This document shows positions 34,023 to 42,566 of a stretch of 58,645 nt of DNA, piece after piece (within the stretch, counting starts at the first letter, position 1; every line of letters begins with the position of its first letter). A program made the position numbers and the translations under genes. The stretch is from positions 1 through 58,645 of the forward strand of contig JBNPEA010000073.1 in the NCBI GenBank assembly GCA_051117315.1. The letters run 5' to 3'. The notes under the pieces were generated by a model that did not search any database, was not told where the DNA came from, and was given only the letters and a program-made list of their open reading frames with translations. This DNA comes from Salinarimonas sp051117315 (lineage in GTDB: Bacteria > Pseudomonadota > Alphaproteobacteria > Rhizobiales > Beijerinckiaceae).

Positions 34023-35813
34023 TCAGAACGCCTCGGCAGGCAGCGCCATGGTCGTGTCCGAGCCGGCCGAGATGCGCGCCACCTGGGCGGCGGTCTCTGG
34101 CATCAGGCGCTCCATGTAGAAGCGGCCGACGACGAGCTTCTCGGCCATCATGCGCTCCATGCCGGGCTCGCCTTCACGCGCGAGCGCCGCCTTGGCCATC
34201 AGGCCCCACATGTACCCCATGGCCACGAGGCCGAAGAGGTGCATGTAGTCGGTGGCGCCGGCACCCGCGTTGTCGGGCTTGGCCATGGCGTTGTTCATGA
34301 ACCACATGGTCGCCTGCTGCAGGTGCCCGAGGCCCTCCGCGAGCGGCCCGACATAGGGCTGCATGCGCTCGTCGCCCTGGTTCTCCTGGCAGAAGCCCTG
34401 GACCTCGCCGAAGAACGCCATCACCGCGCGGCCGCCGTCCTTGCCGAGCTTGCGGCCCACGAGGTCCATCGCCTGGATGCCGTTGGCGCCCTCGTAGATC
34501 ATGGTGATGCGGGCGTCGCGCACGAACTGCGACATGCCCCATTCCTCGACGTAGCCGTGCCCGCCGAACATCTGCTGGGCCTTCACCGCGTTGTCGAAGC
34601 CGAGATCGGTGAACACGCCCTTCACGACGGGCGTCATCAGGCCGAGGAAGTCGAGCGCCTTCTGGCGGGCGGCGGCGTCGGACGCGCGGTGGGCGATGTC
34701 GCTCTCGAGCGCGGTGCGCAGGATCAGCGCGCGCGCCGCCTCGTTGATCGCCCGGATCGTCATCAGCGTGCGCCGCACGTCCGGATGCACGATGATCGGG
34801 TCGGCCGGGCCGTCGGGGTTCTTCGGGCCGGTGAGCGAGCGGCCCTGGAGCCGGTCCTTCGCGTAGGCCACCGCGTTCTGGTAGGCGACCTCGGCGACGG
34901 CGAGGCCCTGGACGCCGACCGCGAGGCGCGCCTCGTTCATCATCACGAACATCGCGGCGAGCCCGCGATTCTCCTCGCCGACGAGCCAGCCCGTGGCGCC
35001 GTCGTAGTTCATCACGCAGGTGGAATTGGCGTGGATGCCCATCTTGTGCTCGATCGAGCCGCAGGAGACGCCGTTGCGCGCGCCGAGCGAGCCGTCGTCG
35101 TTCACGAGAACCTTCGGCACGACGAAGAGCGAGATGCCCTTCGTGCCCGCCGGCGCGCCCTCGATGCGGGCGAGCACCAGGTGGACGATGTTCTCGGTGA
35201 GGTCGTGCTCGCCCGAGGAGATGAAGATCTTCGTGCCGGTGAGCGCGTAGGATCCGTCGCCGTTCGGCACGGCCTTGGTCTTGATCAGGCCGAGATCGGT
35301 GCCGCAATGCGGCTCGGTCAGGTTCATCGTGCCCGACCAGACGCCCTCGATCATCCTGGGCAGATAGGTGGCCTTCTGCTCGGGCGAGCCGTGCTCGATC
35401 AGCGCCGCGACCGCGCCCATGGTCAGCCCGGGATACATGGCGAGCGCGAGGTTGGCCGAGGAGGTGAACTCCTGCATCACGGTGTTGAGCGTCATCGGCA
35501 GGCCCTGGCCGCCGAACTCCTCCGGCGCCGAGAGGCCGAGCCAGCCGCCCTGGACGTAGGCCTCGTAGGCCTGCTTGAACGCCTCGGGCGTCGTGACGCT
35601 GCCGTCCGGATGGCGGGTGCAGCCGGCCCGGTCGCCGGCGAGGTTGGTCGGCGCCCACGACGTCTCGGTGAGCTTCGCGCCCTCCTCGAGGATCGCCGCC
35701 ACGGTATCGGGCGTCGCGTCGGCGAAGCCCGGCAGGTCCGCATGGCTCGCGAGCTTCAGGACGTCGTTGAGGATGAAGGACGTGTCCGCGACTGGGGCCT
35801 TGTAGACCGGCAT
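34023..35813 (-). CDS. Acyl-CoA dehydrogenase with C-terminal extension (DmdC/FadE5-like)
   Basis: The 596-residue flavoenzyme begins MPVYKAPVADTSFILNDVLK, a start common in this 590-600-residue subfamily. It has MNLTEPHCGTDLGLIKTKAV (FAD contacts), ALTGTKIFISSGEHD, and MIYEGANGIQAMDLVGRKL, whose glutamate is the catalytic base position. It oxidises acyl-CoA to enoyl-CoA, passing electrons to ETF. The substrate range is unknown; relatives include methylmercaptopropionyl-CoA dehydrogenase. GGAGAGAG precedes ATG 35813. First gene of the operon, with palindromes 20-80 bases upstream. Confidence 0.93.
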   Translation of the reverse strand: MPVYKAPVADTSFILNDVLKLASHADLPGFADATPDTVAAILEEGAKLTETSWAPTNLAGDRAGCTRHPDGSVTTPEAFKQAYEAYVQGGWLGLSAPEEFGGQGLPMTLNTVMQEFTSSANLALAMYPGLTMGAVAALIEHGSPEQKATYLPRMIEGVWSGTMNLTEPHCGTDLGLIKTKAVPNGDGSYALTGTKIFISSGEHDLTENIVHLVLARIEGAPAGTKGISLFVVPKVLVNDDGSLGARNGVSCGSIEHKMGIHANSTCVMNYDGATGWLVGEENRGLAAMFVMMNEARLAVGVQGLAVAEVAYQNAVAYAKDRLQGRSLTGPKNPDGPADPIIVHPDVRRTLMTIRAINEAARALILRTALESDIAHRASDAAARQKALDFLGLMTPVVKGVFTDLGFDNAVKAQQMFGGHGYVEEWGMSQFVRDARITMIYEGANGIQAMDLVGRKLGKDGGRAVMAFFGEVQGFCQENQGDERMQPYVGPLAEGLGHLQQATMWFMNNAMAKPDNAGAGATDYMHLFGLVAMGYMWGLMAKAALAREGEPGMERMMAEKLVVGRFYMERLMPETAAQVARISAGSDTTMALPAEAF

Positions 35814-35835
35814 GGGGCTCTCTCCTCGCATCGGG

Positions 35836-35849
35836 CGAACGCACGTTCG
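35836..35849. promoter_or_regulatory. Palindrome CGAAC-N4-GTTCG upstream of acyl-CoA dehydrogenase
   Basis: A perfect 5-bp-arm inverted repeat lies 23 bases before the ATG. Its position suits a repressor site for a fatty-acid-responsive regulator, which is inference. Confidence 0.45.
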
Positions 35850-35866
35850 GACGGGTGCGTGCCGTG

Positions 35867-35888
35867 GATAGTTCACATATAAACTATC
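35867..35888. promoter_or_regulatory. 22-bp inverted repeat GATAGTT...AACTATC, candidate operator
   Basis: GATAGTT-N8-AACTATC is a perfect AT-rich inverted repeat in a GC-rich context at about minus 54 to minus 75 from the acyl-CoA dehydrogenase start, overlapping where a promoter would lie. TetR-type regulators of beta-oxidation genes use similar sites. No regulator gene is adjacent. Confidence 0.6.
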
Positions 35889-36017
35889 TCGATGCGGAAG
35901 GCTAGGGGGGACGCGTGCCGATCGCGCTTCGGCGCGTGCCGAAACGGCCGACGTCGCACCGGGGCGCCCCGCCCCTGGCTCGCTGCGCGAGCCGTTCCCG
36001 CCCCGAGGGGCGGGACG

Positions 36018-36788
36018 TCACCCCACCTTCTTCAGCCAGGCGCTGGGCCAGCCCGTGATCGGGCGGTCGAGGTCGCTCTCGTTGAAGCGCCAGGCGGGCG
36101 AGGCGAGGGTGAAGTCCGGGCGGGCGGCGGCGAACGCCTCCGCCGCGGCGGCAGGGTTGTCGTCGACCCATTCCGGCTTGCCGCGCGGCGCGTCGGCGAC
36201 GTCGCGCATGATGCCGTCGGTGGCGACGATGAAGCTGTCCGGCGTCACCAGCGGGGCGTAGGCTTCGAGCTCGCGGGCGACGTGGGCCCTGGTGTGGTTC
36301 GAATCGAGGATCACCATCACGCGCTCGCCCGGGCGGATCAGCGCGCGCACCGCGTCCACGATCTCGGGCGCGGCCGAATCACCCTCGACCAGGGCGATCA
36401 TCGGCGCGAGCGGGTGAGCCTCGATGGCCGTGCGGTTGTGCGGACGGATCTCGATGTCGACGCCGACGACCAGCCGCCCGAAGCCCATCGCCTTCATCAG
36501 CCCCGCCGAGAACACGAGCGAGCCGCCGTGCGCGACGCCGGTCTCGACGATCACGTCGGGCTTGAGGGTGCAGATCGCCTCCTGCATCCGCACCATGTCC
36601 TCCGGATGCTGGATGATCGGCCGGTCGAGCCAGGTGAAGGTGTAGGGGTACTTGGCGTTCCAGCTCGTGCGCAGCCATACGTCGGAGATCAGCTCGAAGG
36701 CTTCCTTGCCCCACAGGTCGAGGGTGCGCGCCGCGCCGTCCTCCTCGACGGCGAGGGTGCGGGCGTCGGTGTCGATGGTGATCCTCAT
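36018..36788 (-). CDS. Cephalosporin-hydroxylase-family (CmcI-like) protein
   Basis: The 256-residue protein contains PDVIVETGVAHGGSLVFSAG (a SAM-fold motif I), VVGVDIEIRPHNRTAIEAHP and RVMVILDSNHTRAHVARELE, the CmcI family hallmarks. In sugar clusters relatives act as O-methyltransferases on sugars or as hydroxylase-like enzymes. Its ATG overlaps the upstream epimerase stop (ATGA), making it the last gene of the CDP-sugar operon; a late sugar-tailoring step such as O-methylation is the likely role. Confidence 0.85.
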   Translation of the reverse strand: MRITIDTDARTLAVEEDGAARTLDLWGKEAFELISDVWLRTSWNAKYPYTFTWLDRPIIQHPEDMVRMQEAICTLKPDVIVETGVAHGGSLVFSAGLMKAMGFGRLVVGVDIEIRPHNRTAIEAHPLAPMIALVEGDSAAPEIVDAVRALIRPGERVMVILDSNHTRAHVARELEAYAPLVTPDSFIVATDGIMRDVADAPRGKPEWVDDNPAAAAEAFAAARPDFTLASPAWRFNESDLDRPITGWPSAWLKKVG

Positions 36789-37735
36789 GAGCGGGCCTCC
36801 TCGGGCCTGGCCTCGTCGGGCTTCGTCTGTGCGCGCAGGGCCGCGAGCGTACGCGCGAGCCCCTCCTCCAGCGGGACGGCGGGGTGAAACCCCACCTCCC
36901 GCGACAACCGCTCCACGGCGGCGACCAGGCTGTCGGGATCGTGCGGCGGCCGCGGCCGGGCGCCGAGGTCGATCCGGCCGGCGCCGCCGGCGAGGGCGGC
37001 GATCCGCGCGGCGAGATCGCGCAGCCGCACGGCCTCCCCGGAGCCGACGTTGACGGGACCCGCCGCCTCGCTCTCGAGCAGCGCCGCCACGGCGTGCGCG
37101 GCGTCGTCGACATACAGGAAGTCGCGCTCCTGCACGCCCTCGGTCATGGCGACCCGTTCGCCGGCGACGAGCGCGCGGGCGAGCGCGCCGACGAGCTTGC
37201 CCGGCGGCTCGCCCGGGCCGTAGGGCGTGAACAGCCGCGCCCAGGCGCAGGAGAAGCCATGCGTCGCCGCCGCCGCCCGGCCGGCCTGGTGGAGGGCGGC
37301 CTTGGCGGCGCCGTAGGGCGTCGCGGGGCGGATCGGTGTCGTCGCCTCGTCGAGGCGCCCGGCGCCGGCCTCGTACTCGGCGCAGGTGCCGAGCCCCACC
37401 GCCCGACGCCCGCCGGCGGCGCCGAAGGCGTCGAGCAGGGCGACGCCGGCCTCGAGGAAGGCGAGGTTCGCCGGGTCGGTCCAGAAGCGGCCGGGCGTCG
37501 TCGTCCAGGCGCAATGGACGAGGGCGTCCGGGTGCGTGCGGGCGATCAGCGCGCGGCAGGCGGCGGCGTCGGTCAGGTCGGCGTGCTCGAAGGCCGCAAC
37601 GCCTGCGACCGCCGGCGGCTCGGCCCGCGAGGACGTCCCGACCACCCGCCAGCCGGACCGCGCCAGGCGCGCGGCGAGGGGACGGCCGATGAAGCCCGTC
37701 GCGCCGGTGAGGAGGAGGGTGCCGCGGCCGCTCAC
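36785..37735 (-). CDS. NAD-dependent sugar epimerase/reductase (SDR)
   Basis: About 316 residues with the Rossmann start GTLLLTGATGFIGRPLAARL and active-site PYGAAKAAL (Tyr-x3-Lys). ERDFLYVDDAAHAVAALLE is the usual substrate-domain motif of nucleotide-sugar reductases/epimerases. GTG 37735 overlaps the rfbC stop by 4 bases. By position it should reduce or epimerise the 4-keto sugar after the epimerase and C-methyltransferase steps; final configuration cannot be read from sequence. Confidence 0.85.
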   Translation of the reverse strand: MSGRGTLLLTGATGFIGRPLAARLARSGWRVVGTSSRAEPPAVAGVAAFEHADLTDAAACRALIARTHPDALVHCAWTTTPGRFWTDPANLAFLEAGVALLDAFGAAGGRRAVGLGTCAEYEAGAGRLDEATTPIRPATPYGAAKAALHQAGRAAAATHGFSCAWARLFTPYGPGEPPGKLVGALARALVAGERVAMTEGVQERDFLYVDDAAHAVAALLESEAAGPVNVGSGEAVRLRDLAARIAALAGGAGRIDLGARPRPPHDPDSLVAAVERLSREVGFHPAVPLEEGLARTLAALRAQTKPDEARPEEARS

Positions 37736-38277
37736 GGCGCGAGGTCCTTCGCGTCCAGGAGCGGCCACGCCGCATCGCGCTCGGACAGGATGGGCTCCGT
37801 CACCGGCCAGTCGATGGCCAGCAGCGGGTCGTCCCAGCGCAGCCCCGTGGCGGCCTCGGCCACGTAGGGCGTCGTCATCTGGTAGAGGACCTCGGTCTCG
37901 TCGACGAGGGTGACGAAGCCGTGGGCGACGCCCTTGGGCACGTAGAGCGCCCGGCGCGAGGCCGCGTCGAGGCGCAGCGCGTGCCAGCGCCCGCGCGTCG
38001 GCGAGCCCTCCCGCACATCCACGATCACGTCGTGGATCGCGCCCATGGTGACGCGGATCAGCTTGTCCTCGCCGTTCGGGTCGCGCTGGTAGTGCAGGCC
38101 CCGCAGCGTCCCGGCGCGGGCGTTGAAGGAGACGCTCGCCTGCACGAAGTCCGCGCTCAGCCCGTGCGCGGCGAAGGCGTCGCGGTCGACGGTGCGCGCG
38201 AAGAAGCCCCGCACGTCCGCGATCGGCTCGGGCGTCATCACGAAGGCTCCGGGAAGCGGCGTCTCCTCGATGCGCAT
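37732..38277 (-). CDS. rfbC: dTDP/CDP-4-keto-sugar 3,5-epimerase
   Basis: The 181-residue cupin shows the RmlC layout: RGFFARTVDRDAFAAHGLSA, then GTLRGLHYQRDPNGEDKLIR with the catalytic His, YVPKGVAHGF, and EVLYQMT with the conserved Tyr. It epimerises C3 and/or C5 of a nucleotide 4-keto sugar. One-base overlap with the methyltransferase (TGATG). Since the cluster makes a CDP-sugar, the substrate is probably CDP-linked rather than dTDP-linked. Confidence 0.88.
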   Translation of the reverse strand: MRIEETPLPGAFVMTPEPIADVRGFFARTVDRDAFAAHGLSADFVQASVSFNARAGTLRGLHYQRDPNGEDKLIRVTMGAIHDVIVDVREGSPTRGRWHALRLDAASRRALYVPKGVAHGFVTLVDETEVLYQMTTPYVAEAATGLRWDDPLLAIDWPVTEPILSERDAAWPLLDAKDLAP

Positions 38278-39521
38278 CAGACGATCCGCACCTCCGGCAC
38301 CGGGATCACGAAGCGCCCGCCCGCCGCCCGGTAGGCGGCCTGCTGGGCGAGGATCTCCTCGGCGAAGTTCCAGGTCAGCAGCAGCGTGTAGTCGGGCATC
38401 GCCTCGAGCAGCCGCTCCGGCGGCACGATCGGCAGCTTCGTGCCCGGCCCGTGCAGGCCCAGCTTCGCCGGTGCACGATCCGCGATGAAGTCGATCACGT
38501 CTCGGCCGAGACCGGCATAGTTCAGGAGCGTCGCGCCCTTGGCGGATGCGCCGTAGGCGGCGATGCGGGCGCCGCCCGCCTTCAGGTCGCGTAGCACGCG
38601 GGAGAGCGTGGCGGTCAGTCGTTCCACGCGCGCGGCGAAGTCGGCGTAGTAGGGCTCGCGCGTCATGCCGAGCCGCCGCTCCTCGTCCAGGAGCGCCTGC
38701 GCCGCCGCGCTCGGCGCCGTGCCCGCGTGGGCCGCGAAGGCGCGCAGCGTGCCACCGTGGAAGGGCGTCGTCTCGACGTCGGCGAGCACCAGCTCGTGGC
38801 GGGCGAACAGCGCCGCGAGCGCGCTCCCGGAGAAGTAGCACAGATGCTCGTGGTAGATCGTGTCGAACTCGCACTTCTCGATGAAGTCCCGGGCGTAGGG
38901 CACCTCGATCACGCAGGTGCCGCCGGGCTTCAGGAGCCGCTTCATGCCGGCGACGACGCCGTTCAGGTCCGGCACGTGGGCGAGCACGTTGTTGGCGTGG
39001 ATCACGTCCGCCGCGATGCCCTCCGCCGCGAGGCTCTCGGCGAGATCGCGCCCGAAGAAGGCGATGCGGGTCGGCACGCCCGCGTCGATCGCCGCCTGGG
39101 CGACGTTCGCCGCCGGGTCGATGCCGAGCACCGGCACGCCGAGCGCCTGGTAGCCGCGCAGCAGGTAGCCGTCGTTGCTCGCGACCTCGAGCACCTGCGA
39201 GCCCGGCCCGAGCCCGCGCTCGGCGACGAGCCGTGCCGCCAGCGCGTGGGCGGCGGCGGTGAAGCTGTCCGAGACAGAGGAGAAGTACGGGTAGGTCGAG
39301 AACATCAGGTCCGGTCGCACGGAGACCGTGAGCTGGAGGAGCGTGCACTCCCGGCAGAAGACCAGCTCCAACGGATAGCGCGGCTCGGGCTCCTCGAGCC
39401 GGTCCGGCGGGACGAGGGCGTTGGCGAGCGGCGTCTCGCCGAGCGCCAGCACCGGCGCCAGATGCGTCCCGCCGCAGGAGCGGCAGCCCGCGATGCGGGT
39501 CATGGCCGGCGCGTCGCTCAT
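38277..39521 (-). CDS. Sugar C-methyltransferase (NovU/TylCIII-like)
   Basis: The 414-residue protein has an N-terminal zinc-binding domain (CRSCGGTHL ... FCRECTLLQL), a SAM-dependent core (VLEVASNDGYLLRGYQALGV, VIHANNVLAHVPDLNGVV) and the C-terminal Methyltransf_14 domain. This three-part architecture is that of 3-C-methyltransferases making branched deoxysugars, acting on 4-keto intermediates. Its position between the dehydratase and the 3,5-epimerase fits. ATG 39521 overlaps the dehydratase stop by 4 bases. Confidence 0.9.
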   Translation of the reverse strand: MSDAPAMTRIAGCRSCGGTHLAPVLALGETPLANALVPPDRLEEPEPRYPLELVFCRECTLLQLTVSVRPDLMFSTYPYFSSVSDSFTAAAHALAARLVAERGLGPGSQVLEVASNDGYLLRGYQALGVPVLGIDPAANVAQAAIDAGVPTRIAFFGRDLAESLAAEGIAADVIHANNVLAHVPDLNGVVAGMKRLLKPGGTCVIEVPYARDFIEKCEFDTIYHEHLCYFSGSALAALFARHELVLADVETTPFHGGTLRAFAAHAGTAPSAAAQALLDEERRLGMTREPYYADFAARVERLTATLSRVLRDLKAGGARIAAYGASAKGATLLNYAGLGRDVIDFIADRAPAKLGLHGPGTKLPIVPPERLLEAMPDYTLLLTWNFAEEILAQQAAYRAAGGRFVIPVPEVRIV

Positions 39522-40501
39522 CGGGCGAGCCTCTCGCGGTACCAGGCGATGGTGCGGTCGAGCCCCTCCTCGAGCCCGTAGCGGGGGAGCCACCCGAGCT
39601 CGGCGCGGGCGCGCGAGGCGTCGAGATACTGCTCGGCGATCTCGTGTGTCGCCTCGCCGAGCACGATCGGCTCCAGCTCGTTGCCCATCCGCGTGCGGAT
39701 CAGGTCGACGAGCGCGCGGGCGGACAGCGGGATCTCGGTGGAGAAGTTGAAGGCGCGCCCCGCGAGCGCCCGGTTCCCGGCGAGGCGCTCGGTCAGCGTC
39801 ATGTAGGCCTCGACCGCGTCGCCGACGTAGATGTAGTCGCGCACCAGCGTGCCGTCGGAGCGGATCACCGGGCGCTCGCCGGCGAGGAGCGAGCGGATCG
39901 TCCCGGGCACGATCCGGCTCCAGTTGAGGTCCCCCCCGCCGAAGAAGTTGCCGCAGCGGGTGATGGCGACGGGCGTGCCGTACGTCGCCGCGTAGGATTG
40001 CGCGATCAGGTCCGCGCAGGACTTCGACGCGTCGTAGGGGTAGAGCCCGGCGAGCGGCGTCTCCTCCGTGTAGGGCAGCACCGCGGCCTGGCCGTAGGCC
40101 TTGTCGGAGGAGGCGACGACGATCTCGCTCACCTTCGGCGAGCGCCGCGCCGCCTCGAGCAGGCGCCAGGTGCCGGCGACGTTGGTCTCGAAGGTGGAGA
40201 CCGGGTTGCGGTTGGCGATCGGCACGATGGTCTGGGCGGCGAGGTGGATCACGCTCGCGATCTCGTGCTCGCCGAGGATGCGCTCCATCGCCGGCTGGTC
40301 GCAGACGTCGCCCCGCACGACGGTGACGGCCCGCGCCCAGTCCTCGGACAGGAGCGGGCTCTGCGGAACCCAGTCGCGCACCAGCGCCACGACGTCGCAG
40401 CCGAGCGCGACGAGCTCGGCCGTCAGGTGCGAGCCGACGAGCCCGGAGGCGCCGGTGACGAGGACGCGCCGGTCGCGCCAGAAGCGCGCGCGCGGGCTCA
40501 T
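39518..40501 (-). CDS. rfbG: CDP-glucose 4,6-dehydratase
   Basis: The 327-residue SDR has VLVTGASGLVGSHLTAELVA (NAD binding), HLAAQTIVPIANRNPVSTFE, ASSDKAYGQ and YPYDASKSCADLIAQSYAAT with the Tyr-x3-Lys pair; ASSDKAYG and NFFGGGDLNWSRIVPGT are typical of RfbG. It turns CDP-glucose into CDP-4-keto-6-deoxyglucose. ATG 40501 overlaps the rfbF stop (ATGA). Confidence 0.9.
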   Translation of the reverse strand: MSPRARFWRDRRVLVTGASGLVGSHLTAELVALGCDVVALVRDWVPQSPLLSEDWARAVTVVRGDVCDQPAMERILGEHEIASVIHLAAQTIVPIANRNPVSTFETNVAGTWRLLEAARRSPKVSEIVVASSDKAYGQAAVLPYTEETPLAGLYPYDASKSCADLIAQSYAATYGTPVAITRCGNFFGGGDLNWSRIVPGTIRSLLAGERPVIRSDGTLVRDYIYVGDAVEAYMTLTERLAGNRALAGRAFNFSTEIPLSARALVDLIRTRMGNELEPIVLGEATHEIAEQYLDASRARAELGWLPRYGLEEGLDRTIAWYRERLAR

Positions 40502-41271
40502 TCCCAGATCCGCCACGGCGCCGCTCCGCTCTCCCACATGTCGTTCAGGGTCCGCCGGTCGCGCAGCGTGTCCATGCACTGCCAATAGCCTTCGTGGCGA
40601 TAGGCCATCAGTGCGCGCTCGCGCGAGAGCGGTTCGAGCACGTCGCCCTCCAGCGCCGCGTCGTCGCCGGGGATGCGCGCGAGGATCTCGGGCTCGAGGA
40701 CCATGAAGCCGCCGTTGATCCAGCCCTCGCCGATCTGCGGCTTCTCGATGAACTCGCGGATCTCGCCGTCCTCCCCGAAATCGAGGCCGCCGAAGCGCGC
40801 CGGCGGGCGCACCGCCGTGATCGTGCCGAGGCGGCCGTGGGAGCGGTGGAAGGCGAGCAGCGCGGCGAGGTCGATGTTCGAGACGCCGTCGCCGTAGGTC
40901 AGAATGAAGGGCTCGTCGCCGATGAAGGGTGCGAGCCGCTTCAGGCGCCCGGCCGTGAGCGTCTCGAGCCCGGTTTCCATCAGGTGCACGCGCCAGGTCT
41001 CCGGACGCCCGGCGTGAGGCTTCAGGCCGCCGCCGGCGAGGTCGATCGTCAGCGAGCCGCGCAGCCGGTCGTAGTCGTAGAAGAAGCGCTTGATCGCCTC
41101 GCCCTTGTAGCCGAGCGCGACGACGAACTCGTCGAACCCCTGAGCGGCGTAGATCTTCATGATGTGCCACAGGATCGGCATGCCACCGATCTCGACCATC
41201 GGCTTGGGGACGTTGACCGTCTCCTCCGAGAGGCGCGTGCCGAGCCCGCCGGCGAGTATGACGACCTTCAC
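40498..41271 (-). CDS. rfbF: Glucose-1-phosphate cytidylyltransferase
   Basis: The 257-residue nucleotidyltransferase starts MKVVILAGGLGTRLSEETVN with VPKPMVEIGGMPILWHIMKI, then FILTYGDGVSNIDL and INGGFMVLEPEIL and EGYWQCMDTLRDRR at the end: the full RfbF signature. It makes CDP-glucose from CTP and glucose-1-phosphate. First gene of the six-gene leftward operon; the promoter must lie in 41272-41600. Confidence 0.95.
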   Translation of the reverse strand: MKVVILAGGLGTRLSEETVNVPKPMVEIGGMPILWHIMKIYAAQGFDEFVVALGYKGEAIKRFFYDYDRLRGSLTIDLAGGGLKPHAGRPETWRVHLMETGLETLTAGRLKRLAPFIGDEPFILTYGDGVSNIDLAALLAFHRSHGRLGTITAVRPPARFGGLDFGEDGEIREFIEKPQIGEGWINGGFMVLEPEILARIPGDDAALEGDVLEPLSRERALMAYRHEGYWQCMDTLRDRRTLNDMWESGAAPWRIWE

Positions 41272-41600
41272 GACGGACCTCCCGGTCGCTGCGCGCGCCG
41301 CGGCGGCGGCCGAATCGCATGCGTTCCGGCAACACGATAGCCAATCCGAAGGACGCGACCAAACGGCTCGCGCGGGAGCGGGCGTCCGAGCCTTCGTGCC
41401 GATAGGGCATTCTCGGGTAACGTATGTAAGTAGATCGATTTAGTTCCATCAAGAGATCCCAGATCAGAACAAACTTTCGCCACATCACGAATAACATTCG
41501 TGTAGCTTGGCAATAAGCTCTGTCGATCTGATGCATGAAAGCAACAGCATCTTCGCCGAAATATGCGTTAGGGTGGAGGCTCATCCAAAGAGGTGCACTC
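41272..41600. promoter_or_regulatory. Divergent promoter region, AT-rich
   Basis: About 330 bases separate rfbF (left) from the beta-barrel gene (right). The AT-rich part (41400-41560) contains the perfect inverted repeat CACGAAT-AAC-ATTCGTG at 41486-41502, a candidate operator. No gene is evident. Confidence 0.55.
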
Positions 41601-42413
41601 ATGACAAGAACCATCCTTCTCGCGAGCGTGGCGTCCTTCGCGCTCGCCGGCGGGGCTCTCGCAGCGGATCTCCCCTCGCGCGTCGAGGCTCCGGCCCCGG
41701 TCTTCGTGGCGCAGCCCGTCTTCTCCTGGACCGGCTTCTACGCCGGCGTGAACGCCGGCGTCGGCTTCAACGCGGGCGACGATCGCGACAGCACGGTCGT
41801 CGTCGGGCCGAACGGCACCGCCGTTCCCGCGGGCACCGTGATCCGCTACGGGGACAACAGCGAAGACGCATCGTTCACCGGCGGCGGCTTCCTGGGGTAC
41901 AACTATCAGTTCGTGAACAGGTTCGTTCTGGGCGCGGAGGCGGATATCCAGTTCGTCGGGCTCGGCGACGACGATGCCGCGGCCCCGATCTCCGTCACGC
42001 CGGCGACCGCAGGCTTCCAGCCGCTGCGTCGCGGCATCTCCGGCGTCGACTGGTTCGGGACGGTGCGCCTCCGCGCGGGCTACGCCTTCGACCGGACGCT
42101 GCTCTACGCCACCGGCGGCCTCGCCTATGGTGGCGGCGATGCGGCACGCTTCGAGACGGCGACCGGCGATCGCGTCCTCTTCGAGGACGACGACGTGGGC
42201 TTCGGCTGGACGTTGGGCGCGGGCGTGGATTATGCCTTCACCGACAACCTGATCCTGGGCCTCGAGGGCCTCTACGTGAATCTCGACCGGGATATCGACG
42301 CCAACGGCACGGCCGGCTTCATCGGCGCCGCCGCGGTCCCGGCGTCGAGCGAGTCGAACGACGACAACGTCGAGTTCGGCGTCGTGCGCGCGCGCCTCAG
42401 CTACAAGTTCTGA
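41601..42413 (+). CDS. Outer-membrane beta-barrel protein (Omp25/RopB-like)
   Basis: The 270-residue protein has a signal peptide (MTRTILLASVASFALAGGAL, cleavage after ALAA) and a mature N-terminus ending FSWTGFYAGVNAG, the signature of Hyphomicrobiales small outer-membrane porin-like proteins. Alternating beta segments and terminal Phe (RLSYKF) fit an eight-stranded barrel. ATG 41601 is chosen for the signal peptide. A strong terminator follows. Confidence 0.92.
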   Translation: MTRTILLASVASFALAGGALAADLPSRVEAPAPVFVAQPVFSWTGFYAGVNAGVGFNAGDDRDSTVVVGPNGTAVPAGTVIRYGDNSEDASFTGGGFLGYNYQFVNRFVLGAEADIQFVGLGDDDAAAPISVTPATAGFQPLRRGISGVDWFGTVRLRAGYAFDRTLLYATGGLAYGGGDAARFETATGDRVLFEDDDVGFGWTLGAGVDYAFTDNLILGLEGLYVNLDRDIDANGTAGFIGAAAVPASSESNDDNVEFGVVRARLSYKF

Positions 42414-42441
42414 GGTCCCGCGCACAGGCGCGATCGATCCG

Positions 42442-42477
42442 AGAGCCGGCCCCGCGGGGCCGGCTCTTTTCTTTTTT
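42442..42477 (+). terminator. Strong rho-independent terminator
   Basis: A 12-bp GC-rich stem (AGAGCCGGCCCC / GGGGCCGGCTCT, GC loop) followed by TTTTCTTTTTT, directly after the beta-barrel gene. Confidence 0.96.
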
Positions 42478-42566
42478 CGCGGCGCCGTCGAACCGGAGGC
42501 CGGGGTCTTCCGACGAAGGAGGCGAGCGGGCGTGCTGCCCGCACGACCTCCAGGAAGGAAGACCTC

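Noticed and set aside
33981..35882. 633-codon plus-strand frame opposite the acyl-CoA dehydrogenase
   Set aside because: Antisense of a well-supported gene.
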